A DNA stretch of 64,000 nt from Neolewinella marina (lineage in GTDB: Bacteria > Bacteroidota > Bacteroidia > Chitinophagales > Saprospiraceae): positions 62,001 to 126,000 of the forward strand of contig NZ_PDLO01000008.1 of NCBI RefSeq assembly GCF_002631205.1, read 5' to 3'. This document shows positions 58,062-64,000 of this stretch, piece by piece; within the stretch, counting starts at the first letter, position 1, and each line of letters starts with the position of its first letter. The notes under the pieces were generated by a model. It ran no database searches and was not told where the DNA came from. It saw only the letters and a list, made by a program, of their open reading frames with translations. Made by a program: the position numbers and the translations under genes.

Positions 58062-58170
58062 TCCCTCACTTCGTTCGGGTAGGTGCATCACTAAGCGAAT
58101 GCTACCAGGGCACGCAGCAAGCGCGCAGATAAGCGACGCGGAGACGCAACTGCCCGAGCGGAGCGAGGGA
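58062..58170. repeat. MITE-like inverted repeat between convergent genes
   Basis: A 21-bp inverted pair (58062-58082 and 58150-58170) matches at 17 of 21 positions around a 67-bp, GC-rich centre. No obvious target-site duplication is seen. Short GGGGTGAA-type direct repeats precede it (58013-58050), and AATTCAC-type repeats follow (58190-58220). Confidence 0.5.
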
Positions 58171-58220
58171 CAAATGCCCGCCACCAATTCACTAATTCAA
58201 TAATTCACCAATTCAGTACT

Positions 58221-58955
58221 TCACTCCCCAACAGGCATCCCCTTTCCCCCAATAATATCCCCCTCCCCGAAGCGGAAGCGCAAGTAGGTGATCGTCTTGC
58301 CGAGGTCCTTGTGCATGCGTTCGTAGTAGGTCTCGGTGGACAACTCCGGCAGGGGCAGCGGCTTGCTGTAAATGTCGTTATCGTGGTATTCCAGCTGGAC
58401 GGCGGGCTGCTCGGCCAGGGTTTCCAGCGACCAGTCGTAGAGCTCGCGGCTGTCGGTCTTGAGGTGGACCACCCCGCCGGGGCGCAGGATGCGGCGGTAC
58501 TGCTTGAGGAACTGGGCGGCGGTGAGTCGGCGGTTCTCCTTGCCCTTTTTCAGAAAGGGGTCGGGGAAGGTGATCCAGATCTCCTCCACCTCCCCGGCTT
58601 CGAAAAAGTGACTGATCACCTCGATGCGGGTGCGGAGGAAGGCGGCATTGTCAAGCCCTTCGGCCAGAGCGGTCTTCGCGCCTTTCCAGATGCGGGCGCC
58701 CTTGATGTCGACGCCGATGAAGTTGCGGTCGGGGTACTGCCGCGCCAGGTCCAGGGTGTACTCTCCCCGCCCGCAGGCCAGTTCCAGGGTGATCGGGTGG
58801 TCGTTGCCGAAGTGGCCGGTAGCCCAGCGGCCCCGCAGGTCGGTAAGGGTACCGTTGACGCCCGTCAGCTCCGGTTTCGTGGGTTCGAAGCTCTCGTAAA
58901 CGTTGGGCATCTGGAGGACTTCGGCAAACTTCTGCAGCTTATTGCGGCCGGCCAT
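58221..58955 (-). CDS. trmB: tRNA (guanine-N7)-methyltransferase
   Basis: 244 aa from ATG 58955 (MAGRNKLQKFAEVLQMPNVY); the extended frame to 59027 is not supported. The SAM site is LELACGRGEYTLDLARQYPD, with GVDIKGARIWKGAKTALAEG and the TrmB signature WITFPDPFLKKGKENRRLTA. The C-terminal half has HLKTDSRELYDWSLE. It methylates G46 of tRNAs. It is convergent with the large outer-membrane gene. Confidence 0.94.
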   Translation of the reverse strand: MAGRNKLQKFAEVLQMPNVYESFEPTKPELTGVNGTLTDLRGRWATGHFGNDHPITLELACGRGEYTLDLARQYPDRNFIGVDIKGARIWKGAKTALAEGLDNAAFLRTRIEVISHFFEAGEVEEIWITFPDPFLKKGKENRRLTAAQFLKQYRRILRPGGVVHLKTDSRELYDWSLETLAEQPAVQLEYHDNDIYSKPLPLPELSTETYYERMHKDLGKTITYLRFRFGEGDIIGGKGMPVGE

Positions 58956-59241
58956 GAACAGCTGGGTTTGGTGGGGCGCAAAGATAGCCCTACGGGGCGG
59001 ATGCGCGTACTTCGCTCCCTTCTTCAAGTCTTCTGGATCGCCATGCTCCCGCCGCCCCAGAGATCGGGCCTAGTCACTTCAGGTGTGTTGCACATTTCGC
59101 AAACCGAAGAAAAATCGCTTGACAATCCGAAAAATAATCGACAAATTTGTCTCACTGGAATTGCCCCATATTATTACACGCTTTTTAAGTTTTAACGCTT
59201 TGAACCCAGAAACTAACCATCAGGAGTACCGCCGTCGATTC

Positions 59242-59490
59242 ATGCAAACCCACCGCGACTCCCACGAAAAGACCATGCTTTCACCGGAATACCGCCGCAA
59301 GCGGTACGCCCTCTTCCTGCTGCGCACCTTCTGCCTGGCGGCCGTCTACTTCCTGCTCTGGGAGGTGACGTGGGTGCGCTGGACGCTGGTACTCACCCTG
59401 CCCGTCGTCGGCTTCTACTTCTTCTCCCTGGTGGGGTGGCGGTACTTCCTCGAGCGCAAAATGCAGCGGATGCGGGACCAGGTTTCCTGA
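59242..59490 (+). CDS. small membrane protein, 82 aa
   Basis: Read from ATG 59242 (MQTHRDSHEKTMLSPEYRRK); the upstream in-frame ATG at 59083 adds a fragment lacking supporting features. Two hydrophobic helices (LFLLRTFCLAAVYFLLWEV and WTLVLTLPVVGFYFFSLVG) are followed by a basic tail (ERKMQRMRDQVS). No family is recognised. Located between trmB and the GH32 gene. Confidence 0.5.
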   Translation: MQTHRDSHEKTMLSPEYRRKRYALFLLRTFCLAAVYFLLWEVTWVRWTLVLTLPVVGFYFFSLVGWRYFLERKMQRMRDQVS

Positions 59491-59526
59491 TCCCGATTCG
59501 GGTACCGGATTCGGTCTTTAGTCAGA

Positions 59527-61167
59527 TCACCGGTCGAGTTGCGGCCAGATGGAGGTGAGGGTATACCCTTTTCCCTCTAGCAGCCGCACGCCGTCGCCTT
59601 CCGTGAACAGCCGGATCTGGTTGAAATCTTCCGTCGGAAAGAATATTTCGGTGAGGGCCGTTGCTCCACCGTCGGCGAAGAGTTCCGCACTTGCGCGGTC
59701 GATGAGCAGGTGCAGGCTCACTTCCGCCCCGTCCATCACCCGGGGTGCCAACTCCAGGTCGCCGACGAAGTCTTCCGAGAAGGTAGCCGGCCCGGCCGAG
59801 TTGCGGTCGCTGAAGTAGTGCCCGGAGGCGGCGTTGTAGCCGATGCGGTAGACTTCCCCCTTGCCGTTGGCGAGTTCCACGCCAAAGCGGGCCTTGCTGT
59901 CGGGCGACAGGGCGTAGCGCAGCTCCAGTTCCTTGGGCGCGTTCGCGGGTACCGAAAAGCGGTCGGATAGCCCCCGGTTTGCGCTCTCCTCCCCCTCCGG
60001 AATGGTGAATTCATCGGTGCGCAGCTGTTCGAGCTCCCGGACCGGCTGGGAGAACACCCGGTAGCCCGCCGGCGTCTGGTGGAGGGTCAGCTGGCGGGGA
60101 ACGGTGAGGGCGCTGCGCCAGCGCTCGGTGGGTACCACGTTGGCGTAGGCCCAGTTGCTCATCCAGCCGATGAACAGCCGGCGGCCGTCCTCTTCGGGAA
60201 TGCCGGACCAGGTCACGCCGGCGTAGTTGTCACGGCCATAATCGAGCCACACTCCCTGCTCATCGGTCACGTCTTCGGCGAAGGAGGGGTCGACGGTGAA
60301 GGTCGTCCCGTCGAACTCCCCCACGAAGTACTGGGTACCGGAGCCACCGTTGGGCGCCCCGGGGTTGATGCTGACGATGAGTACGTACTTACTCTCGCCG
60401 TTGGCGCCCGTCACGGGCAGGGGGAAGAGGTCGGGGCACTCCCACACCCCCGCGTGGCTCCCCTGGTCCGTGCCAAAGTCACTCAGGTGCTCCCAGTCGA
60501 TGAGGTTGTCGGAACCGTAGAACGAGATCCGGTCCTTGGCCGCCAGGGCCATGACCCACTGCCCGGCGGCCGTGTTCCAGCTCACCTTGGGGTCGCGGAA
60601 GTCGCGGATACCAGTGTTGTTGGGCAGCACGGGGTTGCCCTCGTACTTCGTCCAGTTTCGCCCCCGGTCGTTGCTGTAGGCGATGCCCTGATACTGGTAG
60701 TCGTCGCGGCCGGCGCGCTCCCCCTCCGGATCGTGGTAGGTATAGATGGCCACCAGGGGCGCCTCCCCGTTCTGGCCCAGTCCGCTGGTATTGTCGTTGT
60801 CCACTACGGCGCTACCGGAGAAAATGTAGCCCAGGGAGTCGGGGTAGAGCGCCACGGGCAGGTGTTCCCAGTGTACGAGGTCGGTACTCACGGCGTGCCC
60901 CCAGTGCATGGGGCCCCACACGGTGCTGTCCGGATAATACTGGTAAAACAGGTGGTACTCCCCATCGTGGTACACCATGCCGTTCGGGTCGTTCATCCAG
61001 TTGGCGGGCGGCGAAAAGTGAATCTGGGGGCGGTGGGGCTCCTGGTAGGTGGCTTCGCTTACTTCGGAGGAGCCGGCGTCAACCACCTCCTCCGGGGCGG
61101 TGGGACCGCAAGCCAGCAGGGTAATAAGGGCGAAACAGCTGGCGAAACGTAACAGTGGCAATTCCAT
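59527..61167 (-). CDS. GH32 fructan hydrolase (levanase/invertase-like) lipoprotein
   Basis: 546 aa from ATG 61167, which gives an SPII signal (MELPLLRFASCFALITLLAC, Cys20). The catalytic nucleophile Asp60 is in PPANWMNDPNGMVYH. FRDPKVSWN gives the transition-state Asp and WECPDLFPL gives the acid/base Glu. The C-terminal beta-sandwich domain (FGVELANGKGEVYRIGYN) is present. It should hydrolyse beta-fructosides at the cell surface or in the periplasm. No fructan utilisation partners are visible nearby. An in-frame start 60 nt upstream is less likely. Confidence 0.93.
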   Translation of the reverse strand: MELPLLRFASCFALITLLACGPTAPEEVVDAGSSEVSEATYQEPHRPQIHFSPPANWMNDPNGMVYHDGEYHLFYQYYPDSTVWGPMHWGHAVSTDLVHWEHLPVALYPDSLGYIFSGSAVVDNDNTSGLGQNGEAPLVAIYTYHDPEGERAGRDDYQYQGIAYSNDRGRNWTKYEGNPVLPNNTGIRDFRDPKVSWNTAAGQWVMALAAKDRISFYGSDNLIDWEHLSDFGTDQGSHAGVWECPDLFPLPVTGANGESKYVLIVSINPGAPNGGSGTQYFVGEFDGTTFTVDPSFAEDVTDEQGVWLDYGRDNYAGVTWSGIPEEDGRRLFIGWMSNWAYANVVPTERWRSALTVPRQLTLHQTPAGYRVFSQPVRELEQLRTDEFTIPEGEESANRGLSDRFSVPANAPKELELRYALSPDSKARFGVELANGKGEVYRIGYNAASGHYFSDRNSAGPATFSEDFVGDLELAPRVMDGAEVSLHLLIDRASAELFADGGATALTEIFFPTEDFNQIRLFTEGDGVRLLEGKGYTLTSIWPQLDR

Positions 61168-61351
61168 AGCGGGCGGGTTGACATGAGTAGCGGGGGGCAG
61201 GAGCCATCCGCCATTGTTGTCCCCCAAGGTAATTGATCAGCGGGAATCCATTCGGATAGCATCCCCGGACCACCGGAGCGCAGGCGATTGGCTTCCAGCG
61301 TACAACGCGGGAACAAGCTCCCTTAAAAGACGGGTAGCAATTGGGTATCGG

Positions 61352-63085
61352 CTACATGATACGGGAAGCCGTCAACGCGATATCCGCCGTCGCCCAGGCT
61401 TTTTCCAGCTGCTCCGCCGCGCCCCTGGCCTTCGCGGTCTCACCCATGCCCTCGTAGGCGGTCTGCAATCCGCGGAGCGCCCAGCCGTTCCTGGGGAAGG
61501 TCAAGAGGTCCTCCTCGTACACCCGCGCCGCATCGGCAAATCGCCCGGCTTCCAGCAGCACCGCGCCGAGGTGGTGGCGGACCGAGAAGAACCAGTCGGG
61601 GGGTTCCATGTAGTGCAGCGCGTCCTCGACGGCAACGGCCTTTTCCAGCAATTCGATGCTGCTGTCGTAGTCCCCTTCGCTGGCGGCCAGTTCTCCGGCC
61701 AGCACCCCTTCGGCGATGGAAGCCACCGCGCGGGCCGTATTGACCCCGATGACTAAGGAATCAATCGACGCACCAGCGGCCAGTTTACGCAGGGCGGCCA
61801 GCTCCACCGCGGCGGCGGCCGGGTCATCCTTGCCCAGGTAGGCCATACCGCGGGCGTAGTGGCGGATGATCTTGGGGTAGGTTAGGTCGCGGCGCACGTC
61901 AATCGAATTCAGTATCTCATCCCAGAGGCCGAACTTGACCCGTACGTAATCCGGGATGGTGTAGTAGTGCTGGAGCATACCCAGTTCGGGCACCGTCATC
62001 AGGTCGTTGTCGGCGTGGCGGGCGGTACGGAGCGCCGCGTCCATGGCCCAGTCGGGCTTGCCCTCCAGGGTGGCGGTAGCGGCCAGGAAGTGGTAATTGT
62101 GGGGGTGATAAATGAGGGGATAGGCCCCCTGGGCGCGGCAGGCCGTGATGTAGCTGCTGTCGACCCGTACGGCCGCGCGGTTGGCCAGCGACCCGGCGTG
62201 ATAATCGCCGGTTCGGATATAGATGTGGGAGGGCATGTGCATCAGGTGCCCGGCCCCCGGCACCAGACCCGCGTCGAGGGTGCGGGCACTCGCCAGGCCC
62301 TTGTCGGGCGTCCGGCTGCCCTCAATGGCGTGGATGTAAAAGTGGTTGGCGCCGGGGTGGTCGGGGGCGATGGCCAGCACCTGGTCCAGGGTTTCCAGGA
62401 TCTCGGGGGTCCACGTCCGGGGTTCGCCCGCTTTATCCCACAGGTCCCAGGGGTGCAGGTCCATCAGCGCTTCCGCGAAGAGGGCGAGTACGTCGGCGTC
62501 GTCCGGAAAGCGAGTGGCCACTTTGCGCATGGCCTCTGCGTAGGCCTGGTCGAGTGCACTACGGGCTTCGGGCGCGTCGCGGTGGTAGCGGGTGGCGAGG
62601 GCATTGATGAGAGCCTTTTCTTTTTCCGTGCCGCGCATCCGGGCCAGGTTTTTTGCGCGCTGAACGGCCTCGTAGGCGCGCGGGTAGTTATCCTTCTCCA
62701 TACCAGCGTTGTAGTTCGGGCCCAGCACGTAGGCGTAGCCCCAGTACGGCATGGGGCTGTCGGGGTCCAGCCGGGTAGCGTGGTAGAAGGAGCGGGCGGC
62801 TTCGGCGTGGTTGAAACCGTAGGCCAGCACCAGGCCCTGGTCGAAGTAGCGCTGGACCAGCTTCCGTCGGGTCGTGATGGGAAAGTGATGCTGCCCCATG
62901 CTGTCGAAGAGGGGTGCTTTCTGCTTGGTCTCGTACCAAGCGCGGTCGTTGGTGGCCGGCAGGCACGCGGCGGTTGCTGCTTGCGCCCCGGTATGGGCGA
63001 GAGGACTTTGGGGGCGGTCGCCGCAGGTGCAAAGGCAGACCAACAGCAGGGCAAGGCCGATGGGACGCAGGATTAGAGTAACCAT
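61352..63085 (-). CDS. TPR-repeat lipoprotein, 577 aa
   Basis: Lipoprotein signal MVTLILRPIGLALLLVCLCT with Cys. The mature part holds TPR-like units (RRKLVQRYFDQGLVLAYGFN, AARSFYHATRLDPDSPMPYW, AEAMRKVATRFPDDADVLAL, AARVYEEDLLTFPRNGWALR), plus a conserved-looking HPGANHFYIHAIEGSRTPDK block. Such proteins are widespread in Bacteroidota but functionally unclear. The gene starts 38 bp from a G12 tract (C12 on its own strand), which may sit in its promoter region. Confidence 0.75.
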   Translation of the reverse strand: MVTLILRPIGLALLLVCLCTCGDRPQSPLAHTGAQAATAACLPATNDRAWYETKQKAPLFDSMGQHHFPITTRRKLVQRYFDQGLVLAYGFNHAEAARSFYHATRLDPDSPMPYWGYAYVLGPNYNAGMEKDNYPRAYEAVQRAKNLARMRGTEKEKALINALATRYHRDAPEARSALDQAYAEAMRKVATRFPDDADVLALFAEALMDLHPWDLWDKAGEPRTWTPEILETLDQVLAIAPDHPGANHFYIHAIEGSRTPDKGLASARTLDAGLVPGAGHLMHMPSHIYIRTGDYHAGSLANRAAVRVDSSYITACRAQGAYPLIYHPHNYHFLAATATLEGKPDWAMDAALRTARHADNDLMTVPELGMLQHYYTIPDYVRVKFGLWDEILNSIDVRRDLTYPKIIRHYARGMAYLGKDDPAAAAVELAALRKLAAGASIDSLVIGVNTARAVASIAEGVLAGELAASEGDYDSSIELLEKAVAVEDALHYMEPPDWFFSVRHHLGAVLLEAGRFADAARVYEEDLLTFPRNGWALRGLQTAYEGMGETAKARGAAEQLEKAWATADIALTASRIM

Positions 63086-63123
63086 GACGAACGGATTAAG
63101 AGGTGGAGGACGGGAATGGACGT

Positions 63124-63135
63124 GGGGGGGGGGGG
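63124..63135. repeat. G12 homopolymer tract in divergent intergenic region
   Basis: Twelve consecutive G residues between the TPR-lipoprotein and patatin genes, 38 bp upstream of the former. Such tracts are prone to slipped-strand changes. No coding frame depends on it. Confidence 0.85.
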
Positions 63136-63339
63136 CGGGCTGTTCCCGGTAGCGTACGGCACCCGCGCGCCGCCGCCCATTTACCGCCTAATGTTCGGGG
63201 AGGGCGCCGGGATCCGTACTGGATATTACGCCTTAGCGGCCACATTATCAAGGGTTTCCCCGGAAGAAGTAACTGCCCGGCAGCCATTATCTTACGGGAG
63301 CGGAGGCGGAATGCCTTTTTCTCCTAAACCCACTTACCT

Positions 63340-64000
63340 ATGTCCACCCACATTTACAAACAATACGTTTTTGACATCCTGGAAGACCTGCAGGCCTACC
63401 GGCAACAGCAGGGCGACCGGTTCCGCTACTCCGACATCTTCGACGGCGAGGGCCACCAGTACGTCAACCTGGTGCAGGAGGGCGGGGGCGTACTCGGCAT
63501 TGCCCTGGTGGGCTTCACCTACGTGCTGGAAGAAATGGGGTTGCGCTTCCTGAGTCTGGGCGGTACGAGCGCGGGTTCCATCAATACCCTGCTGATGGCC
63601 GACGCCGGCACGCCCGGGGAGAAAAAGAGCGCCAAGATTCTGGAGCGGATTGCGGGCAAGCCCTTCACCGACTTCGTGGACGGGGGCCGCGACGCCCAGC
63701 GGCTGACCGCCCTGATCCAGTCGGGGGTGCAGTTCAGCGAGGGCCTGGACGTGATGGGCAAGCTCCCAGCCCTGCTGGAGGCCGCCGGGAACCTGTCGGA
63801 AATCTTCCAGGACTTCGGCATCAATCCGGGCGACCACTTCGAGCGGTGGCTCGCCGAGCAGCTCCACCATCCCAGCTGGGCTTCCCTGAACGAGAACCTT
63901 TGCAACCTGCCCGATAGCCTGGTCCACGTCTCCGACTACGGCAACCACCGCCGGCCGGTCGACGCGGAGGAACTGCAGCCCAAGATCGCCATCGTGGCCG
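63340..64000 (+). CDS. patatin-like phospholipase, N-terminal 220 codons
   Basis: The frame begins at ATG 63340 (MSTHIYKQYVFDILEDLQAY) and runs off the right edge. Patatin motifs are visible: NLVQEGGGVLGIALVGFTYV (oxyanion hole, residues 48-53) and LGGTSAGSINTLLMAD (nucleophile Ser77). The catalytic Asp would lie in the missing part. It is a likely acyl hydrolase of unknown lipid specificity. It is divergent from the TPR-lipoprotein gene. Confidence 0.88.
   Translation, partial: MSTHIYKQYVFDILEDLQAYRQQQGDRFRYSDIFDGEGHQYVNLVQEGGGVLGIALVGFTYVLEEMGLRFLSLGGTSAGSINTLLMADAGTPGEKKSAKILERIAGKPFTDFVDGGRDAQRLTALIQSGVQFSEGLDVMGKLPALLEAAGNLSEIFQDFGINPGDHFERWLAEQLHHPSWASLNENLCNLPDSLVHVSDYGNHRRPVDAEELQPKIAIVA

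Noticed and set aside
59083-59241. Extended start for the small membrane protein
   Set aside because: The added residues show no conserved features and cover a likely promoter region.

Overview
The window looks like a chromosomal segment of a high-GC member of the Bacteroidota, most like Lewinella and other Saprospiria. The indications are putative promoters with a TAnnTTTG-type -7 box, almost no Shine-Dalgarno sequences, an UpxY/NusG-like protein heading a polysaccharide operon, many SPII lipoproteins, PVC-type cytochrome/ThuA/GMC oxidoreductases and a HisB lacking zinc cysteines. This assignment is inference from gene content. No rRNA marker is present.

Positions 1-18840 (minus strand) hold an exopolysaccharide/capsule locus, transcribed right to left from a putative promoter near 18831. 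In order it encodes a NusG-like antiterminator, a glycosyltransferase, RfbB, RfbA, an ABC flippase/exporter, a nucleotide-sugar dehydrogenase, a UDP-glucuronate-type epimerase, a CpsB-type phosphatase, a Wza-like export lipoprotein and a Wzc-like tyrosine autokinase with a (Gly-Tyr)11 tail. A looser, AT-richer part follows, with a pyruvyltransferase-like protein, four further glycosyltransferase-like proteins and a truncated GNAT protein. The first half is tightly packed with 1-4 nt overlaps, while the distal half has long gaps and looks like the strain-variable, probably acquired part.

Positions 18880-30138 are housekeeping and envelope genes: a VWA membrane protein, an orphan response regulator, a PmtA-like methyltransferase, a cyclophilin lipoprotein, RfbC, a DCC protein, an MBL/RNA-specificity hydrolase, two lipoproteins, a YdjC/ChbG deacetylase and a CBM48-like esterase. 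Positions 30193-48134 hold an MltD-like transglycosylase, a GMC / gluconate-dehydrogenase-subunit-3 / GMC oxidoreductase module, an ABC exporter pair, an SDR, TatC, HemW, a small barrel-protein operon, a HAD phosphatase, and a multidomain cytochrome c lipoprotein followed by ThuA. Together these suggest periplasmic sugar oxidation (possibly 3-keto-sugar chemistry) feeding a cytochrome chain.

Positions 48150-54284 hold a DinB gene between two 72-bp palindromic repeats, then tRNA-Phe, a short leader ORF with four consecutive His codons, a terminator hairpin, and hisG-hisD-(GyrI-like)-hisC-hisB. The leader and hairpin form a convincing ribosome-mediated histidine attenuator, and it sits one nucleotide downstream of the tRNA. 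I regard this as the most interesting regulatory arrangement here. Positions 54515-64000 hold a 1165-aa outer-membrane-type protein, TrmB, a small membrane protein, a GH32 fructan hydrolase lipoprotein, a TPR lipoprotein and a truncated patatin.

Intergenic DNA carries two families of hairpin-forming repeats (core GACATCCGATGTC, and GGTCGGAC-type), a long hairpin before hemW, a MITE-like inverted repeat and a G12 tract. I saw no CRISPR array, rRNA, phage gene or transposase.
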